This document shows positions 15,067 through 23,939 of a stretch of 64,000 bases of DNA, in pieces. Source of the stretch: UBA6168 sp041752395 (GTDB lineage: Bacteria; Bacteroidota; Bacteroidia; Chitinophagales; Saprospiraceae); NCBI GenBank assembly GCA_041752395.1, contig JBGSWN010000267.1:1-64000 (forward strand), given 5' to 3'. The notes beneath the pieces were generated by a model that made no database searches, was not told the origin of the DNA, and saw only the letters and a program-made list of their open reading frames with translations. Position 1 is the stretch's first letter, and every line of letters begins with the position of its first letter. The position numbers and the translations under genes are program-made.

Positions 15067-17673
15067 ATGAAAAACAGGTACTCCATCCCAGTCGTGGCTA
15101 TTGGTGTAATTGCCATAATTCTTTCCAGTTGCCATTTTTTTTCAAAAAAAGACCGTGAGTCCTTCGAAGCACACACCTCTGGTGCCTACGAAGCGCTGAA
15201 CTTTTTTGGAGAGGCCCGAATCTATCCTTTCGATAAAATGCCAGGCGCTGCCTTCATGCAGGCATGGCGGCAGCTTGAGCAAATGCCCACCGCCGAATCT
15301 ACCTCCCGTAGCACCGACCCTTGGCAGACACTCGGCCCGCACAACCGTGCAGGGCGCACGCTCAAACTTGCCTTTAATCCGCAAAATCCGAATACGATGT
15401 ACGCTGGTTCGGCCAGTGGCGGACTTTGGCGGAGCTACACCGTTGGAATGGGCACCACCGCTTGGCATCAAGTCCCAACTGGCTTTCCTGTGCCTGCCGT
15501 TGCTGCAATTACCTTCCCTCCCAACGATTCAATGACCATTTTCATCGGCACGGGAGAGGTGTACAACCACCAGACGGTAGGTACTGGCGGCGCTTACCGC
15601 AACACTCGTGGCAGCTACGGCATCGGTATTTTGCGGAGCAAAGACGGTGGCCAAACTTGGTCGAAAAGCCTCGATTTTTCGCAAGACCAAAATAAGGGCG
15701 TTTGGGATGTGGAAGTCGCAGCTTCCAACCCGAACATTATCTTCGCCGCAACAACGGACGGCGTTTACAAAAGCACTGATGGCGGGGATTCCTGGTCGCT
15801 GGCGCAAAATGTGGTGCTTGCAACTAACTTGGTCGTTCACCCCACCAACCCTGACATTGTTGTCGTAGGTTGTGGCGATCAAAGCTCGCCCGGCTACGGC
15901 ATTTACCGCACTGCCGATGGCGGCGTAAACTGGACGAAAATCAGCACCGGATTGCCAGCTATTTTCAATGGAAAAATCATGCTCGACCAATCGCCGAGTT
16001 CACCAGAAGTGATTTTCGCCAGCATTGGCAATGGTCTCAGCTCGGCGGAAGGCGCCAGTTGGCTCTGCCGGTCCAATGATTTTGGGGTAAATTGGACGGT
16101 TCAAACTACCACTGATTACTCCCGGCACCAAGGCTGGTACTCGCACGATGTGGCCATCAACCCAAGCAATCCAAACGAACTGGTCATCGTCGGCATTGAC
16201 GTTTGGCGCTCCAGCGATGGCGGGCAAAACATTGTGCAAAAAAGCCAAAGCAGCAATGGCGGCATCGGGTTTTTGAATGCGCCAATCGGTGGGCCGGACG
16301 GTGGGCCAGAGTTCGTGCATTCGGACATCCACGATGCCATTTGGCACCCTACCCTCCCCAATGTTTTCTACGTCGCTGATGATGGAGGCGTCCATCGCTC
16401 AACCGATGGTGGCGAGACTTTTCAATCGGCTAGTGGGCGCATGCAAACTGCCCAGTTTTACAATGGATTCAGCAACTCTGCCACGGACGAGTTCTTTTGC
16501 ATGGGCGGCTTGCAGGACAATGGCACCATTCGCCTCAACCCTGAAATTGACCCAGTTACCGGCAGTACCGTGACTTGGCGGCGGCTGTTTGGTGGCGATG
16601 GGGCTTGGAGTGCCATCAACCAACAGAACGACCAATTCAGCTACCTTTCTTGGCAAACTTTGAACATGCTCAAATCGGACGATGGCGGCAATAATTACAA
16701 TTATCTTAGCCAACCAAAACAAAATCCAATCGCATTCGTGGCGCCATTTGCGGTAGCACCAAGCAATGGGGAAGTCATTTACGCAGGTTCAGCAATTGTG
16801 GCCAAATCCACGGATGGTGGGGACAATTGGACGACTACCAACAACGGGCAACCGTTGGACGGCAACCCAACTTTGAGCATGGCCATTTCTAATCAAAATC
16901 CGAACGTAGTCTATGTTTCGACAGCACCTTACAATGGCAATCCGGGCCATGTTTTTGTTTCACAAAACGGTGGCAATTCTTGGCAAAACGTGAGTGCTGG
17001 CCTGCCCAACCGCTTCGTGCTCGACCTCGAAGTTGACCCAACGGACGATGCTACTGCCTTCGCAACAATGGGCGGCTACGGCTCCGGTCATTTGTTCAGG
17101 ACAAAGGACTTCGGTGCCACTTGGGAGGATATTTCCAACGGCCTGCCAGATTTGCCGACCAATGCCGTCACGATTGACCCACTTTTTCCAAATAATATTT
17201 ATGTAGGAAATGACCTTGGGGTGTTTTCCTCTGTGGATTTTGGTGCCTCTTGGCAATCTTATCTAGAAGGATTGCCGGAGGCCGTCATGATTTTTGACCT
17301 TAAAATTTCACCTGCAAACCGAAAACTGAGGGCTGCCACGCATGGCAGTGGTGCTTTTCAACGTGACCTGCTCGAAATCGCTTTTGTCAGCGCAGAGGAT
17401 GAGGTTTTCGTTCCTAAAATCGAGTTTGAATTGTTCCCAAATCCAGCCAGTACGAAAGCCGCTGTTCGTTACGAACTGACTGATAGACAGTTAGTTACTA
17501 TTGAATTATTGGATAATTCAGGCAGGCTTTTCAAGACAATTGCTTGGGAAACCCAAGCTCAAGGCAGACACACCGTGGGCTTGCCAATGGAACAGCTTTC
17601 TTCTGGCATTTATTATTGTAGAATGAAGATTGGGGAGCAGTTTGCGGTGAAAAAATTGGTGGTGAAAAAATAA
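15067..17673 (+). CDS. Secreted Asp-box/sortilin-like beta-propeller protein with T9SS sorting domain
   Basis: 868 residues. The N-terminus is a lipoprotein-type signal (I-A-I-I-L-S-S-C, Cys about 19-22). From about residue 90 to 770 there are many Asp-box/BNR repeats (S-K-D-G-G-Q-T-W, S-T-D-G-G-D-S-W, T-A-D-G-G-V-N-W, S-Q-N-G-G-N-S-W), as in VPS10/sortilin-like propellers and glycosyl hydrolases. The last about 80 residues form a type A T9SS sorting domain (L-F-P-N-P-A-S...L-S-S-G-I-Y-Y-C-R-M-K...K-K-L-V-V-K-K). It therefore goes to the cell surface or medium. A lipobox plus a T9SS domain is unusual but occurs. No catalytic residues are visible; binding to glycans or proteins is a guess. Confidence 0.85.
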   Translation: MKNRYSIPVVAIGVIAIILSSCHFFSKKDRESFEAHTSGAYEALNFFGEARIYPFDKMPGAAFMQAWRQLEQMPTAESTSRSTDPWQTLGPHNRAGRTLKLAFNPQNPNTMYAGSASGGLWRSYTVGMGTTAWHQVPTGFPVPAVAAITFPPNDSMTIFIGTGEVYNHQTVGTGGAYRNTRGSYGIGILRSKDGGQTWSKSLDFSQDQNKGVWDVEVAASNPNIIFAATTDGVYKSTDGGDSWSLAQNVVLATNLVVHPTNPDIVVVGCGDQSSPGYGIYRTADGGVNWTKISTGLPAIFNGKIMLDQSPSSPEVIFASIGNGLSSAEGASWLCRSNDFGVNWTVQTTTDYSRHQGWYSHDVAINPSNPNELVIVGIDVWRSSDGGQNIVQKSQSSNGGIGFLNAPIGGPDGGPEFVHSDIHDAIWHPTLPNVFYVADDGGVHRSTDGGETFQSASGRMQTAQFYNGFSNSATDEFFCMGGLQDNGTIRLNPEIDPVTGSTVTWRRLFGGDGAWSAINQQNDQFSYLSWQTLNMLKSDDGGNNYNYLSQPKQNPIAFVAPFAVAPSNGEVIYAGSAIVAKSTDGGDNWTTTNNGQPLDGNPTLSMAISNQNPNVVYVSTAPYNGNPGHVFVSQNGGNSWQNVSAGLPNRFVLDLEVDPTDDATAFATMGGYGSGHLFRTKDFGATWEDISNGLPDLPTNAVTIDPLFPNNIYVGNDLGVFSSVDFGASWQSYLEGLPEAVMIFDLKISPANRKLRAATHGSGAFQRDLLEIAFVSAEDEVFVPKIEFELFPNPASTKAAVRYELTDRQLVTIELLDNSGRLFKTIAWETQAQGRHTVGLPMEQLSSGIYYCRMKIGEQFAVKKLVVKK

Positions 17674-17710
17674 TGTTGTCGTCTTAGCTTGGGCTACAAC
17701 TTGGCTCGAA

Positions 17711-17743
17711 TTTGGCGTTTTGCGATTGTTTTGAATAATTTTG
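17711..17743 (+). promoter_or_regulatory. Putative promoter TTTG-N21-TAATTTTG
   Basis: TTTG at 17711-17714 and TAATTTTG at 17736-17743 fit the Bacteroidota consensus. It lies 45 bases before the amidase ATG and after the Asp-box gene stop, so the amidase can be transcribed on its own. Confidence 0.5.
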
Positions 17744-17788
17744 CCTTTGATTTTTTAATCGCCCCGATGGGCCAACTACCGAAATGAT

Positions 17789-18994
17789 ATGTCCCGGCTT
17801 TTGACCCTGTTTTCCCTGATGCTACTGCTAGGTGCGCACCGCCCACCTGCCGACCCCAAGTTTTACAAGACGAAAGCCCTGCCGGGCGATGGCATATATT
17901 CCTTGCTCCGCCGCTACAGCCTCGACCGCTATTCCTGCAATGTCTCCAAATTTTATGCGCTGAACGACCTCAAAAATGGCGCTCAACTCAAGGTTGGACA
18001 AGAATACATTTTGCCTGTTTTCATTTATGATTTTAATGGAAAAACCATCCGTTCGACGGTGGGGATTCAAGATTGGCTAACAGCAAAAAGCATTGAAACT
18101 TATAACGAGAGTATGCTGCAAGATGGTTACAAGCCAATTTCTTTCAAAAAAGATAAAAAACTTTGGGTTCCCTATCATTTGCTCTATTGCCCAGACACTG
18201 CCGTTCAAATACCTAAGCTCAATGACACTGCTTCCAACGGCGAGGTGAACCTAGCCATCGAGCCATCTGGCAACCGCCGCTTTCCCATTTTTGGTAAAAA
18301 ATACGAGCATGTGCCCTTGAAGGATAATTCGCTGGCCGGCAAGGTTTTTTTCATCGAAAGTGGGCATGGAGGTCCTGATCCCGGCGCCATGGCAACGGTG
18401 GACAAGCACACCGTTTGCGAAGATGAATACGCCTACGACGTGGCGCTGCGAGTGGTTCGCAAGCTCATCGAACATGGCGCAACGGCCTACATGATTACCC
18501 GGGACCGGAACGACGGAATTCGGGATGACAAGTTTTTGGTGTGTGACAATGATGAAGTTGTATGGGGAAATGAGTCCATTTTCAGGCGACAAAAACCCCG
18601 GCTTTTTCAGCGCTCTGATGTTATCAACACACTTTACGAAAAACACAAAAAGCAAGGTGTGGAAGACCAAAAATTGATTGTCATCCATGTGGATTCAAGA
18701 AGTAAGGGGCAGCAAACCGACCTGTTTTTTTATTACCATCCCGACGATAAACAGGGAAAGGTTTTGGCAAATAGAATGCATGACAAGATGGAAGCGAATT
18801 ACAAAAAAGTCAATAAAAAAAGGGGTTATAAAGGCACCGTCACAGCTCGTGACCTGCACATGCTCCGTGAAACAAAAGTCCCTGCTGCCTACATCGAATT
18901 AGGGAATATCAAGCATCCTACTGACCAGCAGCGACTTTTTATCGCTGCCAACCGACAATTGATTGCTGACTGGCTTTTTGAAGGAATGAAGTAG
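17789..18994 (+). CDS. N-acetylmuramoyl-L-alanine amidase (Amidase_3) with N-terminal LysM-like region
   Basis: 401 residues. A signal peptide (L-L-T-L-F-S-L-M-L-L-L-G-A) is followed by a LysM-like stretch (G-D-G-I-Y-S-L-L-R-R-Y...L-K-V-G-Q-E-Y-I-L-P-V, about residues 30-75). The C-terminal Amidase_3 domain (about 185-400) has zinc ligands H in E-S-G-H-G-G-P-D-P-G-A, E in C-E-D-E-Y-A-Y-D and H in V-I-H-V-D-S, and the catalytic E in Y-I-E-L-G-N-I-K-H. It cleaves the amide between MurNAc and the stem peptide in the periplasm, typically for daughter-cell separation or wall turnover. The usual S-x-H-x-N/D region reads V-I-H-V-D-S-R, a modest variation. Confidence 0.88.
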   Translation: MSRLLTLFSLMLLLGAHRPPADPKFYKTKALPGDGIYSLLRRYSLDRYSCNVSKFYALNDLKNGAQLKVGQEYILPVFIYDFNGKTIRSTVGIQDWLTAKSIETYNESMLQDGYKPISFKKDKKLWVPYHLLYCPDTAVQIPKLNDTASNGEVNLAIEPSGNRRFPIFGKKYEHVPLKDNSLAGKVFFIESGHGGPDPGAMATVDKHTVCEDEYAYDVALRVVRKLIEHGATAYMITRDRNDGIRDDKFLVCDNDEVVWGNESIFRRQKPRLFQRSDVINTLYEKHKKQGVEDQKLIVIHVDSRSKGQQTDLFFYYHPDDKQGKVLANRMHDKMEANYKKVNKKRGYKGTVTARDLHMLRETKVPAAYIELGNIKHPTDQQRLFIAANRQLIADWLFEGMK

Positions 18995-19030
18995 GAATTT
19001 GAACTGTGAACAATAGCACAAACGCCATCC

Positions 19031-20506
19031 TCACTTCACCTCTTTTTTCGCAAAATTCGGGTCAAAATCCTTCAATCTGGCAATCATAGCAAGCATGATG
19101 TAAAAGACTATCGAAGTGGGTAATAGCGTGATGGCCTCCTGTGGATAACTTGCCAAAGCAAGCAAAAAAACCGTGATGGTAAGTCCAAGATACAGCGTTT
19201 TGATAGTCGGGTCTTTTACCCTAAAATAGTAGCGGATGCTGGTGCGCAAGGCCGTGAAAATCAGGCCCATGTAAATAAGCAATCCTACCCAGCCGGTTTC
19301 TACGGCAAGGCGGACGTAAAGGCTATCGTGCGCAAAGCTGGCGAGCCAACTGTCTGGTGTAAAGCGTTTTCCCCAATAGCCTGTGCTGCCCAAACCTGCT
19401 CCCACTGGGTGCGAATGGATAAATGGCTGCACCCTCGCTTGGTTTTTCATCCGAACATCAATGGTGTCACTGCTTTTCCCTTTGAAGGCTGATTGGATAC
19501 GCCAAACCACGGCATTGCTGGTGGATTTCATGACGAAGCCCGCTCCCAGCATGAAAAAGAGTCCAGTCGCAATAATAGTCTGCTTTTTCATGGTTAAAAC
19601 AAGGTACATGAGTACGCCCGCTGGCAACATTACGAAGGGAGTTCGTGAGCCTGCGTAGGCCATTCCCAGCAACATGGAACCTGCAGCTACAAGCAACATG
19701 ATTCTTCGCCACATTTTGAAAGGGCCACTGGCCAAAATTAGACAGAGAAAACTCATGTAGCCCATCAAAATTCCGAAGGTGGTCGGGTCAGAGAAGAAGG
19801 AGAAAACCCGCATCCGGTCCCATTGGAAGATGAGCATGAAGCGCTCTTCGTCGGCGTTTAGCCAAGTTATTTCGGCTTGGGTGAAGCCAATCCATTCTTG
19901 TTTTAAGGAATAAAGCGCTGAGATAAAACCCAGCAGGAGTATCACTTTCAGGGTGTTGACGATGCGGCGGTAGGTGCTAAATGCGTAACAGGCAATGAAA
20001 TACAGCGCCAGCAAAAGCGCCACCGTTCGGACGGTGTAAACCCAGGCCAGCCTCGACTCGGCCCAAGGGTTGAGCACTTCGAGCAGGTTGTAGTAAATCC
20101 AAGCAAAAATGAAGATACTGATGGGGCTTTTTGCGAAGCTGAAATCCCGTTCCTTAATAAGGCGAGCAAGCATTCCGACCAGCATCAACACGAGCATCCC
20201 GTCAAGGGCAGTGCCGATTGGTGCATTCGTGTATTTGGCGACAAGCCCTAAAAAAAAGCCAGCAACCAGCATGACAGTAATCCCAAAATTCAGGTCAATG
20301 AACACCCCGGCTATCACTGGGAGGGCAAAAACACCTGCTACCAACAGCAGTGCGAATTTCAGCGGCAATAAGGAAAGCACAAAAGAAAGGCCCAATGCGA
20401 ATAGAATCAGCAGAACATACCCAAGCGGGTTGTTCAGCTTTTGGTACACCACCTGCCGTACCAGCCAAGCTTTAAATTCTGAAAATATCGAAATGGTGTA
20501 ATTCAT
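19031..20506 (-). CDS. O-antigen ligase/polymerase-like membrane protein
   Basis: 491 residues with about 11-12 membrane segments and a large outside loop near the C-terminal third (H-S-H-P-V-G-A-G-L-G-S-T-G-Y-W-G...A-H-D-S-L-Y-V-R-L-A-V-E-T-G), the WaaL/Wzy_C arrangement. Such proteins polymerise or ligate lipid-linked oligosaccharides at the periplasmic face. It is the last gene of the minus-strand exopolysaccharide operon that starts at 27641; the flippase and copolymerase upstream suggest a Wzx/Wzy-type pathway in which this is the Wzy. A 224-base gap separates it from the 45-residue peptide gene. Confidence 0.82.
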   Translation of the reverse strand: MNYTISIFSEFKAWLVRQVVYQKLNNPLGYVLLILFALGLSFVLSLLPLKFALLLVAGVFALPVIAGVFIDLNFGITVMLVAGFFLGLVAKYTNAPIGTALDGMLVLMLVGMLARLIKERDFSFAKSPISIFIFAWIYYNLLEVLNPWAESRLAWVYTVRTVALLLALYFIACYAFSTYRRIVNTLKVILLLGFISALYSLKQEWIGFTQAEITWLNADEERFMLIFQWDRMRVFSFFSDPTTFGILMGYMSFLCLILASGPFKMWRRIMLLVAAGSMLLGMAYAGSRTPFVMLPAGVLMYLVLTMKKQTIIATGLFFMLGAGFVMKSTSNAVVWRIQSAFKGKSSDTIDVRMKNQARVQPFIHSHPVGAGLGSTGYWGKRFTPDSWLASFAHDSLYVRLAVETGWVGLLIYMGLIFTALRTSIRYYFRVKDPTIKTLYLGLTITVFLLALASYPQEAITLLPTSIVFYIMLAMIARLKDFDPNFAKKEVK

Positions 20507-20730
20507 TTTCTCATAGTCGAAAGGGGGGAGCCAAAAATCGTTTTAAAAACGAAGAACCGTTGAATATCAACGTATTACGGGAGCGTGAGGGGGCTGTCCA
20601 ATAGCCATTTTGTGTGGGAAATGCCTGACTGGCTGTGAAGATTGATGGGCAAAAAGAATGGGAACTGGTTCCGCCCTTGCGGGTTTTACCTAGCTCCCGA
20701 TTCCTAACCCATTCAAATATTTTTTAGCAT

Positions 20731-20868
20731 TCAGAAGAACATTACTTTCATAAAACTCGCAAACAACAGCAAAAAGCACAAGGCTGTTGCTGTAAATTCC
20801 ATCAATTTCTCCTTCGTTGAAAGTATAATTTCCGGCTCCTCATTTGCTTGTTTTGCTTCGTTCTTCAT
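20731..20868 (-). CDS. 45-residue single-pass membrane peptide in the exopolysaccharide operon
   Basis: A short minus-strand frame, ATG at 20868 and TGA at 20731, that begins 15 bases after the 2OG-oxygenase stop. It has an acidic/charged N-terminal part (K-N-E-A-K-Q-A-N-E-E-P-E), then S-T-K-E-K-L-M-E-F and one hydrophobic helix (T-A-L-C-F-L-L-L-F-A-S-F-M-K-V-M-F-F). Spacing, strand and the layout (soluble head, single membrane segment) argue that it is real. I do not recognise the family. It may be an accessory subunit of the polymerase or copolymerase. Confidence 0.6.
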   Translation of the reverse strand: MKNEAKQANEEPEIILSTKEKLMEFTATALCFLLLFASFMKVMFF

Positions 20869-20883
20869 GAATTTATTAGTTGC

Positions 20884-21771
20884 TTATTTCACGATTTTTT
20901 TGCCAAGCTTCACAAAGATAGGAGGAATCAAATCTTTTGCAAATTCTTTGGTAGATTGTAGTGCATTGAATTTACGCATTTGCGAATCTACCGCAGTTCC
21001 CTTCCGCTCTTTGAACAGCGTCGTGTGGTCTTCCAAGCCCTGATTTACCTCACTGGATGGCCGTCCGTTGGTGTAATAATACAGCGCCATGGACTTCCTG
21101 CTGCGGTCGGGAGGACAGGTCAAAGGATTTGGCAGGCCGTGGTAGGAAAAATCAGTTGTGGTGAACAAGGCCATGGTGTTGAAGCGTGGCGGTATTTTGC
21201 TCACGCAACGGGTCATGTCCCTGTTCCAAAGTTCAAAGTGGCCACCGTACTCGTCTTTCCAGTCTTTATTGAGGTAAACAAGCACGTTCAAGCGACGGTC
21301 AAGGCCCGTTTGGCGGTGCTTGTTGAAGTCCGCATGGATTTTCAGGAAGCCGCCGGGCTTGGTTTGGTGGAAGCCGCCGCCTTCAAAATAGGGGTCAGGC
21401 GTCAATGGTTCTTCGATACTTGTCAGTTCCTGCAAAAACATCAGGAATGGCTCAGAATTAAGAAAATGGGCAAAAGCCTTGGAAACTGGCCCAAACCTGC
21501 GCTCACCACGAGACGCCAACTTGATTTCGTTGGGAGTTTGGAACTTGATATCGTCCTTGCCTTCGAGGTTTGGAAACTCGTCCAGCATGGCATCAAGCAC
21601 TGCTGGGTTGAAAAAATCCTCGAAAAATATGTTCGGAAAAGGGTCGCCATTGGCGTATTTTGCCTTGTATTCCGCAGCCACAGCTTGCAGGTCTTGATAC
21701 TTTTCATTCAGGAAATCCTTAGTGTCCGGCACCAAAAACTTATCCGTAAAGGAATTGAGTGTCTGGGTCAT
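20884..21771 (-). CDS. 2-oxoglutarate/Fe(II)-dependent oxygenase (prolyl-4-hydroxylase-like)
   Basis: 295 residues from ATG 21771; the frame continues to 21843 only through the preceding gene's tail. The double-stranded beta-helix iron site is clear: H-A-D in K-I-H-A-D-F-N, the distal His in S-Y-H-G-L-P-N-P-L and the 2-oxoglutarate Arg in D-R-S-R-K-S. Y-L-N-K-D-W...G-G-H-F-E-L-W is the typical middle segment. It hydroxylates an unknown substrate. Its place between a glycosyltransferase and the polymerase suggests modification of a sugar, a lipid carrier or an operon protein. In this family the substrate is often a protein prolyl or a small molecule, so this remains open. Confidence 0.85.
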   Translation of the reverse strand: MTQTLNSFTDKFLVPDTKDFLNEKYQDLQAVAAEYKAKYANGDPFPNIFFEDFFNPAVLDAMLDEFPNLEGKDDIKFQTPNEIKLASRGERRFGPVSKAFAHFLNSEPFLMFLQELTSIEEPLTPDPYFEGGGFHQTKPGGFLKIHADFNKHRQTGLDRRLNVLVYLNKDWKDEYGGHFELWNRDMTRCVSKIPPRFNTMALFTTTDFSYHGLPNPLTCPPDRSRKSMALYYYTNGRPSSEVNQGLEDHTTLFKERKGTAVDSQMRKFNALQSTKEFAKDLIPPIFVKLGKKIVK

Positions 21772-21794
21772 AATGTTGTTTTTATGCACTGGAA

Positions 21795-23021
21795 TTAATA
21801 TACTTTTTCTGCGCCTACAAGATGTTTGTCCACAATTTCCCAAAATTGCTTCACCCGTTCCGTCCAGGTGTTTTGCTTTGCGGTCAAAACCCGCTGTTCT
21901 ATTAATTCTGCGGAATCCTCAGCAATGGCCTTGTTGACGGCTTGCACAAAGTTTTCCTCATTTTCCGCAATATAAACTACATCGGCAAAGCTACGAATAT
22001 CTTCTGAAAAATTTGTAGCAACCACGGGCTTTCCAGCCGCAAGGTATTCATTGATTTTCAATGGATATATACTCGCAGTCAGTTTGTTTTTCAAGAACGG
22101 AATAATTGTCACATCGAAGTGTTGCAAAAATGCGGGTAGCTCATGAATATTTTTACCGCCTGTCAAAATTACATTCGGCATTTTATCCAAACCGTATTCC
22201 TTGTAGCAATCTGAGTTCAGCGGTCCTACCATGACCAGCGTTTTGTCAGGATTTTGCTCCGCAATTTGTTTAAAAAGCGGATAGTTCAGCCTGTACTCGT
22301 TGATGTTTCCTGTAAACCCGATGATTTTCCCCTTCACGCCTTCCAGTTCTTTCGGCCTTGGCAGCGGCCCTTGGTGTACTTTTTCAAAAATCTTGATGTC
22401 CACCGCATTGTGGAGCACGTAGGTATTGGGGTTGAGGTGTTTTTTCAGACGGTACAGGTTCTTCGAAGTCACGAAGGCTATGTCCGAATTGCGGAGCGCC
22501 TCCTCCTCAACCCTAGCGCCGTGCTTGGCGGTGTAAATCTCCTCCGTCATGTCATCAATGCACTGGTACATGCTCAGTTTTGCACCCAGTTCTTTAGGCA
22601 GCGCCCCAGCATAATAGGGGTTGAAGCAGTTCAGGTAAACAAAGTTTTTGATGTCATAATCCTTTATGACCTGACGTATTGTGTTGATAATGATGCGGTT
22701 ATTGTACTCCGCCCAGCGGTCGTAGCTCTTACCGGGGTTCATCCAGTTAATCGGCACGGTGAGTGGTGGCTGCACGGCGACGACTTGCGGCAGGCCGGGG
22801 ATGGTCTCGTAACGCATCCGGTTCAGGAGCATGTCCTTCTTTCGGACCTGCACCATCGGCTGCTTCCAGCCTTGTACAAAATCCTTCACCGAGTAGGGGT
22901 GATTGATGTAAAAAACCCGGTTGTGCTTTGCAAACTCCCGAGTGAACGACAGCGATACCGATGAGTACGCATTGTCCCAAGGGAAAAGTGTGAAGTAGAT
23001 GATGTCGAGGTCTGAGTGCAT
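21795..23021 (-). CDS. Glycosyltransferase, GT4-like (GT-B fold)
   Basis: 408 residues, soluble. The N-terminal Rossmann half lacks a clear signature. The C-terminal half has I-I-G-F-T-G-N-I-N-E-Y-R, L-V-M-V-G-P-L and the donor-binding P-F-L-K-N-K-L-T-A-S-I-Y-P-L-K-I-N-E-Y-L-A-A-G-K-P-V-V-A-T, the usual P-L-K-x-x-E-Y/F-x-A-x-G-x-P-V-V motif. It adds a sugar to the growing repeat unit at the cytoplasmic face. It is the only glycosyltransferase in this operon, so more must be encoded elsewhere if the repeat unit is complex. Confidence 0.87.
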   Translation of the reverse strand: MHSDLDIIYFTLFPWDNAYSSVSLSFTREFAKHNRVFYINHPYSVKDFVQGWKQPMVQVRKKDMLLNRMRYETIPGLPQVVAVQPPLTVPINWMNPGKSYDRWAEYNNRIIINTIRQVIKDYDIKNFVYLNCFNPYYAGALPKELGAKLSMYQCIDDMTEEIYTAKHGARVEEEALRNSDIAFVTSKNLYRLKKHLNPNTYVLHNAVDIKIFEKVHQGPLPRPKELEGVKGKIIGFTGNINEYRLNYPLFKQIAEQNPDKTLVMVGPLNSDCYKEYGLDKMPNVILTGGKNIHELPAFLQHFDVTIIPFLKNKLTASIYPLKINEYLAAGKPVVATNFSEDIRSFADVVYIAENEENFVQAVNKAIAEDSAELIEQRVLTAKQNTWTERVKQFWEIVDKHLVGAEKVY

Positions 23022-23069
23022 AATTCTTCGCCGTTTTGGGGGGCGAATGAGTTGGTAATTTTAAATTAA

Positions 23070-23846
23070 CTAGGCTGCTTTTTCTAAAAGCACAAACTCC
23101 TTTGTCACCAAAAAGTCGAGCGGAAAAAAACGCAGGTTTGCATTTTTCAACGCCCCGAATTTGTTGACGAAGCTATGGCTTTTTCGGTACACTGGCTGAA
23201 GGCCAGAGCCTTCGAGCGCTCCCATCAACTTGCTGTGCGTCAAGTGGTTAAGCCCTTTGTATGCTTGCAACAAGTCGCTTTCCTCTTCGCCAACGATCTG
23301 ACGATTGTTCTTTTCAATCATTTTCAAAAGCATTCCCTTTGGTAAAAACTGGCACCACGGAATGCCCACCACATGCTGCACGTGCGAGGCATACGGGCTG
23401 CGCCAAGGCGGGTATGAAACATAGACACCACCGCCAGGCGCCAAGTTTTTGCTCAATGCTTGGAAAATGGCTTTCAAAATCGGCAATTGGATATGCTCGG
23501 CCACGTCGTTCAGTACAATGAAATCGTACTTGCCCTCCAGCGGCTTGTCTAGCACGTTGCGCACTTCAAAGTTCACATTTTGCAGATTGTGCTTGGCCTT
23601 GAGGGCATTGGCAATCTTCACATGGTGTGCGTCAATGTCAATGCCGTGCACCTCGCATTTAAAATTGGTGGCGTACCAGAGACTCATACCGCCCATGCCG
23701 CAACCAAAGTCGAGCACCCGCTTGCCGTCCATGTTGAATTTCTCCCGGATGAGCCGCTTGTCAACGTGCAAATGCGCAGCGTTTTCATCCAAAAAGTTCG
23801 ACTCGGCATAGGCCAAACCTTCTTCGTACATTGCTTGAGTCATCAT
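23070..23846 (-). CDS. SAM-dependent methyltransferase (class I)
   Basis: 258 residues. The SAM site is V-L-D-F-G-C-G-M-G-G-M (motif I, about residues 44-54), the acidic end of strand 2 is G-I-D-I-D, and Y-D-F-I-V-L-N-D-V-A-E-H-I is motif IV. Then follow P-G-G-G-V-Y-V-S-Y-P-P-W-R-S-P-Y. This resembles sugar or lipid-linked methyltransferases of polysaccharide clusters. The start has tandem ATGs at 23844/23841. A short palindromic patch at about 23870-23890 lies upstream, in the gap to the flippase. Confidence 0.85.
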   Translation of the reverse strand: MMTQAMYEEGLAYAESNFLDENAAHLHVDKRLIREKFNMDGKRVLDFGCGMGGMSLWYATNFKCEVHGIDIDAHHVKIANALKAKHNLQNVNFEVRNVLDKPLEGKYDFIVLNDVAEHIQLPILKAIFQALSKNLAPGGGVYVSYPPWRSPYASHVQHVVGIPWCQFLPKGMLLKMIEKNNRQIVGEEESDLLQAYKGLNHLTHSKLMGALEGSGLQPVYRKSHSFVNKFGALKNANLRFFPLDFLVTKEFVLLEKAA

Positions 23847-23939
23847 AATTTGTCAGTGACTTTCTGTCAATTTATTGGGGCATGCCCAATTGAGTCAAGG
23901 GGGTGTTGTATGTTTTTGTTGGCCATAAGGCCAATAAGT

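Noticed and set aside
14818..15135. 105-codon minus-strand frame before the Asp-box gene
   Set aside because: Overlaps the signal-peptide region of the plus-strand gene, has no recognisable features and occupies a promoter region.
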